A stretch of DNA of 64,000 nucleotides from Streptomyces gilvus (GCF_022513565.1 NZ_JAKWBE010000014.1:124001-188000); one strand, 5' to 3'; positions 16,871 to 25,839 are shown, counted from the first letter of the stretch. Notes: generated by a model from the letters alone, not told the origin. Numbers and translations are program-made.

Positions 16871-17070
16871 TCACCAGGCCGGCTCACCGTCACGGTCACG
16901 GAAGGTCCCGGTCGGCCCGTCGGCCCCGATGGTGGCGAGTTCGACGATGGCGTCGGTGCCTCGGTCACCGTCTGCGGGCCGCTGTGCCCGTTGAAGTCGG
17001 TCGCGGTGCAGCCCGGGTCGGCCGCGTTCACCCTCACGTCCGGCCAGGACATCGCGTACTGCGTGGTCAG
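16871..17070 (-). pseudogene. SDR oxidoreductase C-terminal remnant, frameshifted
   Basis: Minus-strand translation gives YAMSWPDVRVNAADPGCTATDF in one frame and GTDAIVELATIGADGPTGTF ending DGEPAW in the next. Together they reproduce the C-terminal third of a short-chain dehydrogenase. The frames join near 16958-16962, where one base appears to be missing. The N-terminal two thirds, including the NAD-binding and YxxxK motifs, are absent. It is a decayed remnant, not a functional gene. Confidence 0.75.
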
Positions 17071-17180
17071 GGGTGGGGACGACGTGGGAGCTGCCGCCGC
17101 CGCTGACGAAGGGCAGGCTGCGGGTCGGGCCGATCACCGCGACCGTGCCGCCTGGGGCCGGCGGGAAGGTGCCGCGGTTG
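17071..17180 (-). pseudogene. Glycoside hydrolase family 3 fragment
   Basis: Directly upstream of the SDR remnant, the minus strand encodes FPPAPGGTVAVIGPT followed by FVSGGGSSHVVPT. This resembles the start of the C-terminal domain of family 3 beta-glucosidases, where LPLAPGGTVAVIGP leads to GGGSA-x-V-P. Only about 35 residues are present, and they run into the SDR fragment in another frame. It looks like a chance junction of two decayed genes. Confidence 0.6.
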
Positions 17181-17224
17181 TCGCCGGGGTCGCCCCGGCC
17201 TGGGGCGGCCCCGGCAGGGCTCGT

Positions 17225-19012
17225 TCAGTCGAGGCCGAGGGGGCCTGTTGGGCTCAGGTCTGCAGGGCCCGTGCGGTTCAGGACGGAGCCGAGGGTGGTC
17301 GTGACCGTGTTCAAGGTGTCGGCGGTCAGCGCGCGAACCTGGTGGAGCGGCGGGGCGGGCGGCTCGGCGGGCCGGGGCTCGCTGTGGGCGGGGGCGAACT
17401 TCGGTCGGTACTGCTCGTCCCGGGGCGCCGGTCGTGGGTCGCGGCCGGGCGGCGGCGCGGACGGGCTCGTGCCGGGCGCGGGCTGCTCCTCCGAGGGCCG
17501 CTTCCCCGGGTCCTCCGGGGCGCGCACATCGCCGCCGGCGGTCTCCAGCTCCCAGCGCTGCCCGGCCGAGCCGTTCCGCTCGGCGACCTCCAGGCGCGTG
17601 CCCCGTCCGGCCGCGACGAGCAGTCCGTCGCCGCCGCGCAGCAGCAACTCCCCGCGCACCGTGAGGTCGTAGCGCACCTCCCCCGCGTGCACGACACAAC
17701 CGGCGAGGACCAGCGAGCGCTTGTCGGCGTCCAGACAGAGGGCCGGATCGGCGTCGCTGCGCAGCAGGCCGTCGTCCTGGTACGACCACTGCTGGGACGC
17801 GGCGGCGGAACAGTCCGCCAGCACCGCCGCCACCCCTGCCTCCATCCGGCCGCCCGCGGCGTCGAGGCACAGGCCCCGGTCGGTGTTGCGGAGCCGGCCG
17901 CGGCCGACCTCGACGGAGTGCCCGGCCGAGGCGGGCATGGGTGATCCGGCGGACGAGGTGTCGCCGGCGGACCGGGCCGGACCGAGGGACCTGCTGCTCA
18001 CCGCGCTCCAGGTGGCCCGTACGTTCGGGACACCGTTGTCGTCGGACCAGCCCTTGGTGACCAGAACGGTGAGGAGCAGGGCGAGGGCGGTCAGGCCGAC
18101 CCCGGCGACCACGGCCTTGGTGTGCCTGCGGGGCGTGGCGGGCCGGTGCCGTCCGCCGCTGCCCGGACGGCCGGGCCGTGTTGAGCGGTCCCCGCCGCGG
18201 CCGGGGCGGGAGTCGAGGTAGCGCTGGGCGCCCCAGCCGAGGACGGTCTCGGCGAGTAGCACCTCGAGCCCGCTCTCGAAATGGCTGAGCTGCTCGGCGG
18301 CGTGCCGGCAGTAGCGGCACTCCGCCAGATGCTGCTGGACGTCCGGGAGCAGGGCGCCGCCCCGGCGTATGGGGACGTCGAGGAGGCGGTTGTAGAAGCG
18401 GCATTCCCTGCCGGGCGCCAGTTCCCGGTGGGCGCGCACGCAGCCGGTGCGGAATTGCTCGCGCGCCTGCTCCAGCGCGGCCGAGGCGGTGGGCGCGTCC
18501 ACGCCCAACAGACCGGCTGGTATGGTTATCGATTCCGCCTCCACCTCGGTGTGCCACAACAGGCATTGAGAGGCTCCCGGAAGGGCACGGAATGCCCGTT
18601 CGGCGAGCTGTCGCCTTTCGGGCGTCACGGAGCGTGCGGCACGCAGCCCGCGCCCTCCTGTCGGTTTGCGGAGTTCCGGCAGCAGAAGAGAAATCCGCTC
18701 GTCCGCGGCCCACTCCTTGACCGTGTCCCGGACGGCTCCCAGCAGTTGCGGCCGCAGTGCGCCGGGAGCGGGCCGGCCGAGCACCCGGTGGAACGCGGCG
18801 GCCGCGACCATGGACGCCGGACCGTCCGCCGCGACCAGACATATGGCAGCGTAGTCATACGCCGCCTGCCAGTGCCTGGCCAGCAGCAACGCACCCGCGC
18901 GCGTACCGTCGACGCCCTGGCCCAGCTGCGCGACGAGGTTGCGGTCGGACTCCTCCGGCCCGGAGCCGGGGCGCGGCGGGAACGGAGGTCGTGGGGGGTA
19001 GGGGGATTGCAC
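17225..19012 (-). CDS. Sigma-like / zinc-finger / ricin-domain membrane protein
   Basis: The 595-residue protein has three parts. Residues about 20-200 are helical, with pieces resembling sigma-factor regions (LARHWQAAYDYAAICLVAAD). HLAECRYCRHAAEQL is a His-x3-Cys-x2-Cys anti-sigma-type zinc finger. One membrane helix (VVAGVGLTALALLLTVLVT) leads to an extracellular ricin-type beta-trefoil with NTDRGLCLDAAGG and QQWSYQDDGLL, the QxW pattern, then a Pro-rich tail. The family is common in Streptomyces and of unknown role; binding a cell-wall glycan and signalling inward is inference. The GTG start follows GGAAGGA. Confidence 0.88.
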   Translation of the reverse strand: MQSPYPPRPPFPPRPGSGPEESDRNLVAQLGQGVDGTRAGALLLARHWQAAYDYAAICLVAADGPASMVAAAAFHRVLGRPAPGALRPQLLGAVRDTVKEWAADERISLLLPELRKPTGGRGLRAARSVTPERRQLAERAFRALPGASQCLLWHTEVEAESITIPAGLLGVDAPTASAALEQAREQFRTGCVRAHRELAPGRECRFYNRLLDVPIRRGGALLPDVQQHLAECRYCRHAAEQLSHFESGLEVLLAETVLGWGAQRYLDSRPGRGGDRSTRPGRPGSGGRHRPATPRRHTKAVVAGVGLTALALLLTVLVTKGWSDDNGVPNVRATWSAVSSRSLGPARSAGDTSSAGSPMPASAGHSVEVGRGRLRNTDRGLCLDAAGGRMEAGVAAVLADCSAAASQQWSYQDDGLLRSDADPALCLDADKRSLVLAGCVVHAGEVRYDLTVRGELLLRGGDGLLVAAGRGTRLEVAERNGSAGQRWELETAGGDVRAPEDPGKRPSEEQPAPGTSPSAPPPGRDPRPAPRDEQYRPKFAPAHSEPRPAEPPAPPLHQVRALTADTLNTVTTTLGSVLNRTGPADLSPTGPLGLD

Positions 19013-19377
19013 TGAACCAATTCCTTCCAAGCCGCAGGACGGCAGGCGGAATACGCGCGTCCGTCGGAAAGCAGGTACCTGATTGGTGCATACCTATGCG
19101 GCGTCGGATACTCACCGCCATAAGGCCGCTCACTTTCGCACAATTGATGTACAGGAAACAAGAAGTTCGGATGACCGAAGTTCAAAGACGGGCGACTTCA
19201 GATAAGTTACCGGCGGTATCCGCACCCGCATTCGAAATGGGCGTTCACCTGTCCGCCGAGTTGTGTACACCTGGGGGCCATTGACACACGAAACCTTCAA
19301 CTCCGTGAGCCCGTCCGGCCGGACGCACAGCGGGTTCCGACGTTTCTCTCGGCGGACTCTCATCCCCGTGGGCCAGC
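19013..19377. promoter_or_regulatory. Divergent intergenic region, relatively AT-rich
   Basis: This 365-bp gap separates the ricin-domain gene from galU. No gene is apparent. It is visibly richer in A and T than its neighbours between about 19020 and 19250. It contains GAAGTTC twice (19162-19168 and 19177-19183), the palindrome GTGTACAC (19263-19270) and a perfect 12-bp palindrome GTCCGGCCGGAC (19313-19324). Promoters for both flanking genes must lie here, but I cannot assign them. Confidence 0.5.
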
Positions 19378-20358
19378 ATGAGCCGCATGATCGCCCCCCA
19401 CTCTTCGAGCGCCCCCGTCCCCGCCCCCGCCCCCGCCCGCGGCGTCCGCAGCGTCCGCAAGGCCGTCGTACCGGCCGCCGGACTCGGCACCCGCTTCCTG
19501 CCCGCCACCAAGGCCACCCCGAAGGAGATGCTGCCCGTCGTCGACAAGCCGGCCATCCAGTACGTCGTCGAGGAGGCCGCCGCGGCCGGGCTCGACGACG
19601 TCCTGATGGTCACCGGGCGGCACAAGCGGGCCATCGAGGACCACTTCGACAACGCCTTCGAGCTGGAGCAGGCCCTGGCGGCCAAGGGAGACGCCGTGCG
19701 ACTGGACGCCGTGCGCGACCCGGCCCGGCTGGCCGGCATCCACCACATCCGGCAGGGCGAGCCGCTCGGCCTCGGGCACGCCGTCCTGTGCGCCCGCCGC
19801 CATGTCGGCGACCAGCCGTTCGCCGTCCTGCTCGGCGACGACCTCATCGACCCGCGCGAGACGCTGCTGAGCCGGATGCTGGACGTGCGCGACCACTACT
19901 CGGGCAGCGTGGTGGCCCTGATGGAGGTGCCGCCGGAGCAGATCCATCTCTACGGCTGCGCGGCCGTGGAGGCGACCGGCGAGGACGACGTCGTCCGGGT
20001 CACCGGCCTGGTGGAGAAGCCGTCCCGCCAGGACGCGCCCAGCACATACGCGGTCATCGGCCGCTACGTCCTCGACCCGGCCGTCTTCGACACCCTCGAG
20101 CGCACCGCGCCCGGCCGCGGCGGCGAGATCCAACTGACCGACGCCCTGCAGGAGTTGGCCGAGGGCGGCACGGTGCACGGGGTGGTCTTCGACGGACTGC
20201 GCTACGACACGGGCGACAAGGCCGACTATCTGCGCACGGTCGTCCGGCTGGCCTGCGACCGGGACGACCTGGGCCCCGAATTCGTCGCCTGGCTCAAGGA
20301 GTTCGTGGCGGACCTGGAGTCCGGCACCGCCGGCGGACGCCGCCGGGTCGCGGCCTGA
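19378..20358 (+). CDS. galU: UTP-glucose-1-phosphate uridylyltransferase
   Basis: GalU (326 residues) makes UDP-glucose from glucose-1-phosphate and UTP in the cytoplasm, supplying cell-wall and polysaccharide synthesis. After an Ala/Pro-rich tail of about 25 residues comes the nucleotidyltransferase signature GLGTRFLPATKATPKEM. LGDDLI is the metal-binding Asp motif. VEKPSRQDAPSTYAVIGRY and GGEIQLTDAL are also diagnostic, and the Lys in YDTGDKADYL binds the sugar phosphate. No strong Shine-Dalgarno is visible; a second ATG lies three codons downstream. A hairpin follows the stop. Confidence 0.95.
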   Translation: MSRMIAPHSSSAPVPAPAPARGVRSVRKAVVPAAGLGTRFLPATKATPKEMLPVVDKPAIQYVVEEAAAAGLDDVLMVTGRHKRAIEDHFDNAFELEQALAAKGDAVRLDAVRDPARLAGIHHIRQGEPLGLGHAVLCARRHVGDQPFAVLLGDDLIDPRETLLSRMLDVRDHYSGSVVALMEVPPEQIHLYGCAAVEATGEDDVVRVTGLVEKPSRQDAPSTYAVIGRYVLDPAVFDTLERTAPGRGGEIQLTDALQELAEGGTVHGVVFDGLRYDTGDKADYLRTVVRLACDRDDLGPEFVAWLKEFVADLESGTAGGRRRVAA

Positions 20359-20372
20359 CGACACGACAAGGA

Positions 20373-20396
20373 CCCGGGGACGACGTACTCCCCGGG
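20373..20396. terminator. Bidirectional terminator between galU and thioesterase-like gene
   Basis: CCCGGGGA (20373-20380) pairs perfectly with TCCCCGGG (20389-20396) around an eight-base loop. It lies between two convergent genes, so it could stop transcription from either side. Confidence 0.75.
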
Positions 20397-20415
20397 CCCA
20401 TTCCCGCGACGGCGC

Positions 20416-20868
20416 TCAGCCGTTGGGGCGCAGGGTCCACACGACGGTCATCTCGCCGGTGACGGCACCGTCTCCGCGCCGGATCTCGATCGACACCGGG
20501 AACTCCGGGCGCTGTCCCGCGTCCAGTTCGGCCACGACGTCGGTGGCCGGGCGGCCGAGGGTCGCGGTCGCGGTGACCGCCCCCATCGCCAGCTTCCGGT
20601 ACCCGATCTCCGCGCTCACGGCCAGCGGCACGGCCCGCGCGAGCTGGTCCCCGAAGGCGGCCAGCACGATCGCGCCGCTCGCGGTCTCACCGAGCGTGAA
20701 CATCGCGCCGGCGTGCGGTCCGCCCACGTGGTTGTGGTACTCGCCCTGGTCCGGCAGGGTCACCACCGCCTTCTCGGGCGTGGTCTCGAGGAACTCGAGG
20801 TTCAGGGTCCGGGCCATGGGCACCGTCGCGGCCAGCAGCTCGCCGACGGACATCTGATCTGCGCTCAT
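20416..20868 (-). CDS. Hotdog-fold DUF4442/PaaI-like thioesterase
   Basis: This 150-residue protein shows the hotdog-fold core HNHVGGPHAGAMFTLGETAS, in which the HAGAMFTLGE helix is the hallmark of PaaI/DUF4442 thioesterases. The remaining strands (VSAEIGYRKLAMGAVTATAT and FPVSIEIRRGDGAVTGEMTV) are in the expected order. The substrate is probably an acyl-CoA, but nothing nearby identifies it. It is convergent with galU and appears monocistronic. Confidence 0.87.
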   Translation of the reverse strand: MSADQMSVGELLAATVPMARTLNLEFLETTPEKAVVTLPDQGEYHNHVGGPHAGAMFTLGETASGAIVLAAFGDQLARAVPLAVSAEIGYRKLAMGAVTATATLGRPATDVVAELDAGQRPEFPVSIEIRRGDGAVTGEMTVVWTLRPNG

Positions 20869-20998
20869 GACCGGATGTTACCCACGGGTAGCGTCGGCTG
20901 GCCAGAGTGGTGTGACGAGCGCCGCTCCGCCCTTTGCCACGGCGTCGACGAGCCACAGTGACCGAATCGTGTCCCGGACGGCACTAGGGTTGCTGCCC

Positions 20999-22063
20999 AT
21001 GTGGCCAGGACAGCAGCCGCCAGGGGGCGAGCAGAACCCGCAGGGACACACTCCCCAGGGACCCGTCCCGCCGGTTCCGCAGGAGCAGCACAATCCGTAC
21101 CAGCAGCCCGGGTACCAACAGCCGAATCCGTACCAGCAGCCCGGATACCAGCAACCCAACCCCTATGCGCAGCAGCCGCAGTGGGGCCCGCCGGGCCCTG
21201 TGGGGGCGCCGCAGCCGCCCAGCGGCGGCGGGGGCGGGGGCAACAGGACGAAGCTGGTCGCGATCGTGGCCGCCGCGGCCGTGGTCGTGGCGGCCGGCGT
21301 CACCGGCGCCCTGGTCCTGGGCGGCGGCAACGACGACAAGGCGGACGGCGGTTCGGGCGGCGACAAGCAGGCGAGCCAGTCGCCCACCTCGTCGGAGGAA
21401 CCGAGCCAGTCCGCCTCCGACGACGATCCGCGCGGCGGCACCACCGAGAAGGCGACCATCGCGGGCTGGAAGGCCGTGGTCAACCCCAAGTGGGGCACCG
21501 TCTTCGACGTGCCGGCCGACTGGGAGGTCGACTCGCCGACCATGCTGATCGGCTTCGAGGACAAGAAGGACGCCAACAGCAAGCCGCTGATCACGATGTC
21601 CGCGCCGGCGTACTACAAGTCCAAGTGGTGCACCTCCGACGACGACAAGGACGGCAGGACGGAGGACACGGCGCTCGCCGCCGTGGGCACCAAGGGAGCG
21701 GACGGCGCCAAGAGCACCGACCAGGTCGCCGTGAACCAGGTGCCCTGGTGGGTCTACGGCGGCTACACCCAGCCGGACAAAAAGAGCATCACCTACGACA
21801 AGACGGCCAAGAAGTTCACCACGGCCTCCGGCATCGAGGGCAGTTACGCCTGGGCCCGGTCCAAGAACAGCCCGCAGATCGGCAAGTCCAAGTGCGACAG
21901 TGACGGCAAGGCCATCACCTTCGGCTTCAAGAACTCCGCCGGGGACTTCGTCGCCTGGAGTCTCTACGGCGCGACGGGCGTCAAGGGAGAGGTGCCGGAC
22001 GCGACCGTCATGAAGATCATGAGCACGGTACGGCTGGCCAAGGAACCGCCGACCGGCGGCTGA
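20999..22063 (+). CDS. Pro/Gln-repeat membrane-anchored hypothetical protein
   Basis: The 354-residue protein starts with a low-complexity Pro/Gln/Tyr segment containing NPYQQPGYQQP repeated twice, then one membrane helix (LVAIVAAAAVVVAAGVTGAL), an Asp/Ser-rich linker and an extracellular globular domain with two Cys residues. Proteins of this layout are frequent in Streptomyces; the function of this one is unknown. TAGGGT at 20985-20990 lies 8 nt before the ATG and there is no Shine-Dalgarno, so it is probably leaderless. Confidence 0.88.
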   Translation: MWPGQQPPGGEQNPQGHTPQGPVPPVPQEQHNPYQQPGYQQPNPYQQPGYQQPNPYAQQPQWGPPGPVGAPQPPSGGGGGGNRTKLVAIVAAAAVVVAAGVTGALVLGGGNDDKADGGSGGDKQASQSPTSSEEPSQSASDDDPRGGTTEKATIAGWKAVVNPKWGTVFDVPADWEVDSPTMLIGFEDKKDANSKPLITMSAPAYYKSKWCTSDDDKDGRTEDTALAAVGTKGADGAKSTDQVAVNQVPWWVYGGYTQPDKKSITYDKTAKKFTTASGIEGSYAWARSKNSPQIGKSKCDSDGKAITFGFKNSAGDFVAWSLYGATGVKGEVPDATVMKIMSTVRLAKEPPTGG

Positions 22064-22174
22064 CCCCACGGCTCCTGCGGTGGCCGAGGAGGCTTCCGAC
22101 CGTGGCCGAGGAGGCCTGCGGTATGGCGCGGAAACGGTTTGGCAAGCGGGGGTCACTGCGGCGATAGTCGGCCG

Positions 22175-23473
22175 GTGACCTCCGCCGACGCCTCCGACAG
22201 CCCTCGCAGACCCGCCGGGGCCGGCCGCAACTACCGCCTGCTGACCGCCGCGGCGGTCGTCACCAACCTCGGCAGCAACGGTGCGCTGATCGCCTCCGCG
22301 TTCGCCGTGCTGGAGGCCGGCGGCGACGGCGGCGACGTGGGCCTGGTGGCGGCCGCGCGCACGCTGCCGCTGGTGGTGTTCCTGCTGATCGGCGGCGCGG
22401 TGGCGGACCGGCTGCCCCGGCATCGCGTGATGGTCACGGCCAACGCCCTCAACTGCCTCTCCCAGGGCGTCTTCGCGGCACTCGTCCTGGCCGGACACCC
22501 CCGGCTGTGGCAGATGATGCTGCTCAGCGCCCTCGGCGGCACCGGCCAGGCCTTCTTCAGCCCCGCCGCCGAGGGCATGCTGATGTCGTCGGTGACGGGC
22601 GAGCAGGCCAGCCGCGCGTTCGCGCTGTTCCGGATGGCGATGCAGGGGGCGGGGCTGGGCGGGGCCGCGCTCGGGGGCGCGATGGTCGCCGCGGTCGGGC
22701 CGGGCTGGGTGCTCGCGGCGGACGCGGCGGCCTTCGCCGTGGCCGGGTCGCTGCGGTCCTTCCTCGACGTCAGCCACATCCCGCCGCGGGAGCCGGGCGG
22801 CGGGGTGATCGCCGATGTGCGGGAGGGCTGGCGGGAGTTCAGCGGGCGGCCGTGGCTGTGGGGCATCGTCGTGCAGTTCTCGATCGCCAACGCGGTGCTC
22901 GGCGCCGCCGACTCGGTCTACGGCCCGCTCGTCGCCCGCGACGCCCTCGGCGGGGCGGGCCCGTGGGGCCTGGCCCTGGGCTTCTTCGGCGCGGGCACGG
23001 TCGCCGGAGCGCTGTTGATGACCCGTTGGAGACCCCGCCGACTGCTGCTGGCCGGCACCCTGTGCGTCTTCCCGATGGCCCTGCCGTCGGCGGCCCTCGC
23101 GATACCGACGCCGGTGGGGGTGCTCTGCGCGGTGATGTTCCTGTCGGGCTCGCTGGTGGAGGTGTTCGGGGTGAGCTGGATGACCGCGCTGCACCAGGAG
23201 ATATCCGAGGAGAAGCTCTCCCGGGTCTCCGCCTACGACTGGTTCGGCTCCATCGCGCTGATGCCGCTCGCCGCGGCCCTGGCCGGCCCGGCCGAGGACG
23301 CGCTCGGGCGCAGTGCCGCGCTGTGGTGCTGCTCGGCCCTGATCGTGGTCGTCACTGCCGCCGTGCTGGCGGTACCGGACGTACGCAACCTACGCCGCGC
23401 CGACCACCCACAACTCCCCGAAACCCCGAACACCTCCTCCGACACCGAACGCCCCGTCGGGGGACACGGCTGA
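22175..23473 (+). CDS. MFS transporter
   Basis: This 432-residue protein has twelve predicted membrane helices and the MFS loop motif GGAVADRLPRHRVMV between TM2 and TM3. It resembles the enterobactin-exporter/EntS-like branch of the major facilitator superfamily, which exports small molecules; the substrate is unknown. The GTG start is preceded by GATAGT (22163-22168) with 6 nt spacing and no Shine-Dalgarno, consistent with a leaderless transcript. A 14-bp direct repeat (GTGGCCGAGGAGGC at 22080 and 22102) lies upstream. Confidence 0.92.
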   Translation: MTSADASDSPRRPAGAGRNYRLLTAAAVVTNLGSNGALIASAFAVLEAGGDGGDVGLVAAARTLPLVVFLLIGGAVADRLPRHRVMVTANALNCLSQGVFAALVLAGHPRLWQMMLLSALGGTGQAFFSPAAEGMLMSSVTGEQASRAFALFRMAMQGAGLGGAALGGAMVAAVGPGWVLAADAAAFAVAGSLRSFLDVSHIPPREPGGGVIADVREGWREFSGRPWLWGIVVQFSIANAVLGAADSVYGPLVARDALGGAGPWGLALGFFGAGTVAGALLMTRWRPRRLLLAGTLCVFPMALPSAALAIPTPVGVLCAVMFLSGSLVEVFGVSWMTALHQEISEEKLSRVSAYDWFGSIALMPLAAALAGPAEDALGRSAALWCCSALIVVVTAAVLAVPDVRNLRRADHPQLPETPNTSSDTERPVGGHG

Positions 23474-23603
23474 CGACAAGGCGTCCTTCGCCCCGCCCAG
23501 GACGCGCACCGGCGACGAAGTCCCTTAGGCCCAGCTCGAGTCGGGGGCACCGGTGACGGCAGGGCCTCCTTCGCCCCGCACGGGACGCGCACCGGCGTGA
23601 AGT
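23471..23603. repeat. Two-copy imperfect direct repeat of about 50 bp
   Basis: The stretch 23471-23521 is repeated with a few mismatches at 23554-23603, a period of 83 bp. Both copies share CCTTCGCCCCGC or CTTCGCCCCGC followed by GACGCGCACCGGCG and GAAGT. The repeat lies between convergent genes and is non-coding apart from the last bases of the MFS gene. Confidence 0.75.
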
Positions 23604-23694
23604 GCCGCAAACCCCGGCCAAGTTGCCACCCGGCCGCGAAGTCCTCCGGAAGGGCGCGGACAGGCGAGCTGCTGCTCGTCGAAACCCCGATGGC

Positions 23695-24540
23695 TCAGCC
23701 GATGCCGAACGCTCCGTCGGGGGGCTCGGGGGAGGGTACGGCGTTCTCGTCCCGGACGGGTCTGGCGTCGGCGATGAACTTCCGTAGCCCCGGGCCGTGT
23801 TCGACGCGGGCGGGGAAGGCGTCGGAGGCGGTGCGGCGGGACAGGGTGGCGGTGTCCAGGGGGTGGTGCGCGGCGACGAGGACCGTGTTGCCGAAGCGGC
23901 GGCCCCGCAGCACGGCCGGTTCGGCGATCAGCACGAGGTGCTCGAAGGCCGCGGCGAACGTGGCGAGTTGGGAGCGCAGGAAGGCGAAGGGCGTGGAGTC
24001 GGCGAGGTTGGCCAGGTAGACGCCGGTGCCGCGCAGCACCCGCTCAGCCTCGCGGGCGTAGGTGAGGGAGGTGAGGTGGGCCGGGACGCGGGAGCCGCCG
24101 AAGACGTCGGCGACGATGACGTCCGCCGAGTCCGCGGGGGCCGTTTCCAGCCAGGCCCGGGCGTCGGCGCCGTGCAGGGCGACGGAGGCGCCGGCCGGCA
24201 GCGGCAGATGCTCCACCACCAGCTCCAGCAGCCCCCGGTCCGCCTCGACGACGTCCTGCCGCGAACCGGGGCGGGTGACGGCGAGGTACCGGGGCAGCGT
24301 GAGCGCTCCCCCGCCGAGATGCAGCACGTCCAGCGGACGCCCCGGTTCCGCGACGAGGTCCAGCACATGCCCGAGCCGCCGCGCGTACTCGAACTCCAGA
24401 TGCTCCGGCTCGTCCAGGTCCACGTACGACTGCGGCGCCCCGTCGACGGTCAGCAGCCAGGCCCGCTCGCGATCGACGTCGGGCATGAGCTTGACGACAC
24501 CGAAGTCGGTGGTCCGGCTGACGGGGATGGATTCGGTCAC
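23695..24540 (-). CDS. Spermidine synthase-like methyltransferase-fold protein
   Basis: The 281-residue protein has the spermidine-synthase/Rossmann methyltransferase core. DVLHLGGGALTLPRYLA matches the GGGxxT nucleotide loop, DVVEADRGLLELVVEHL the acidic adenosine-binding strand, and DVIVADVFGG the catalytic-face motif. In actinobacteria many such proteins are not proven to make polyamines, so the reaction is uncertain. The GTG start overlaps an AGGAGGTG sequence, an unusually close Shine-Dalgarno; the next in-frame ATG is 54 nt downstream. Confidence 0.88.
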   Translation of the reverse strand: MTESIPVSRTTDFGVVKLMPDVDRERAWLLTVDGAPQSYVDLDEPEHLEFEYARRLGHVLDLVAEPGRPLDVLHLGGGALTLPRYLAVTRPGSRQDVVEADRGLLELVVEHLPLPAGASVALHGADARAWLETAPADSADVIVADVFGGSRVPAHLTSLTYAREAERVLRGTGVYLANLADSTPFAFLRSQLATFAAAFEHLVLIAEPAVLRGRRFGNTVLVAAHHPLDTATLSRRTASDAFPARVEHGPGLRKFIADARPVRDENAVPSPEPPDGAFGIG

Positions 24541-24572
24541 CTCCTCATTGTGGGGCCCGACGGCGTCGCGAA

Positions 24573-24625
24573 GGGGCGCGGGGGCTGTGCACCGGCCTCA
24601 GCGGCCCCGCAGTCCCCCACGCCCC
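24573..24625 (-). terminator. Terminator hairpin after tuf3-type gene
   Basis: A G-rich arm (GGGGCGCGGGGGCTG from 24573) faces a C-rich arm (CAGTCCCCCACGCCCC ending 24625) with a few mismatches and a loop of about 22 nt. It lies just downstream of the EF-Tu-like stop codon. Similar G/C arms are common Streptomyces terminators. Confidence 0.65.
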
Positions 24626-24631
24626 TCGTCC

Positions 24632-25801
24632 TCACTCCACGGTGGTCACGGTCCCGGCCCCCACGGTCCGCCCGCCCTCACGGATGGCGAACCCGAGCCC
24701 GGCCTCCAAGGGCACGTCGCGCCCGAGCTCGACCGTCATCGTGACCGTGTCACCGGGCCGCGCGACGGCGGCCTCGCCGAGGTCGACGTCGCCCACCACA
24801 TCCGCCGTACGGATGTAGAACTGCGGCCGGTACCCCGTGGACACAGGCGTCGTACGACCGCCCTCGCGCGCGGACAGCACGTACACCCGCGCCGAGAACC
24901 GCCGGCCCGGCACCACACTGCCCGGCGCCGCCACGACATGCCCCCGGCGGACCGCGTCCCGGGGCACGCCCCGCAGCAGCAGCGCCACGTTGTCCCCGGC
25001 CTGCGCCTCCTCCATCGGCTTGCCGAAGGTCTCCAGGCCGGTGACGACGGTCTCGACACCGGCGCCGAGCACCTCGACCCGGTCGCCCACCCGGACGACG
25101 CCCCGCTCGACCGCGCCGGTCACCACCGTGCCGCGGCCGGTGATGGTGAGCACGTTCTCCACGGGCAGCAGGAACGGCGCGTCCAGATACCGCTCGGGCA
25201 TGGGCACGTACGTGTCCACGGCGTCGAGCAGCGCCTCCACGGACGCCGTCCAGCGCGGGTCGCCCTCCAGGGCCTTCAGCCCGGAGACCCGTACGACGGG
25301 CACCGCGTCGCCGCCGTACCCCTGCGCGGTGAGCAGTTCGCGGACCTCCAGCTCGACGAGGTCGATGAGCTCCTCGTCGCCCGCGTCGGCCTTGTTGAGG
25401 GCGACGACGATGTGGTCGACGCCCACCTGCCGGGCCAGCAGGACGTGTTCGGCGGTCTGCGGCATGATCCCGTCGACCGCGGAGACGACGAGGATCGCCC
25501 CGTCGAGCTGCGCGGCCCCGGTGACCATGTTCTTGACGTAGTCGGCGTGCCCCGGCATGTCCACGTGCGCGTAGTGCCGGGTGTCGGTCTCGTACTCGAC
25601 GTGCGCGATGTTGATGGTGATGCCTCGGTCGATCTCCTCCGGGGCCCGGTCGATGCGGTCGAACGGCACGAAGGTGCCGGTGCCGCGCTCGGCCAGCACC
25701 TTGGTGATGGCGGCGGTCAGGGTGGTCTTGCCATGGTCGACGTGACCCATGGTCCCGATGTTCAGATGCGGTTTGGTGCGCACGTACGCCGTCTTGGGCA
25801 T
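24632..25801 (-). CDS. tuf3: Elongation factor Tu, divergent tuf3-type paralogue
   Basis: This 389-residue GTPase is EF-Tu-like over its full length: GHVDHGKTTLT (P-loop, residues about 19-29), RGITINIAHVEYET (switch I), MPGHADYVKNM (switch II), NKAD and SGLKAL (guanine recognition), then the two beta-barrel domains. It departs from the major EF-Tu at normally fixed sites: DMPGH instead of DCPGH and NKAD instead of NKCD/NKVD. Some Streptomyces are known to carry such a third-class tuf gene, induced in starvation and able to confer elfamycin resistance; I infer the same class here. It stands alone, not in a str operon. Confidence 0.92.
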   Translation of the reverse strand: MPKTAYVRTKPHLNIGTMGHVDHGKTTLTAAITKVLAERGTGTFVPFDRIDRAPEEIDRGITINIAHVEYETDTRHYAHVDMPGHADYVKNMVTGAAQLDGAILVVSAVDGIMPQTAEHVLLARQVGVDHIVVALNKADAGDEELIDLVELEVRELLTAQGYGGDAVPVVRVSGLKALEGDPRWTASVEALLDAVDTYVPMPERYLDAPFLLPVENVLTITGRGTVVTGAVERGVVRVGDRVEVLGAGVETVVTGLETFGKPMEEAQAGDNVALLLRGVPRDAVRRGHVVAAPGSVVPGRRFSARVYVLSAREGGRTTPVSTGYRPQFYIRTADVVGDVDLGEAAVARPGDTVTMTVELGRDVPLEAGLGFAIREGGRTVGAGTVTTVE

Positions 25802-25839
25802 GGCTGTACCTCGAAGCCTCTCAGCGGTGAAGGAAAGCG

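Noticed and set aside
20984..23194. 736-residue minus-strand frame over the PQQP and MFS genes
   Set aside because: It is antisense to two well-supported genes and shows no recognisable domain.
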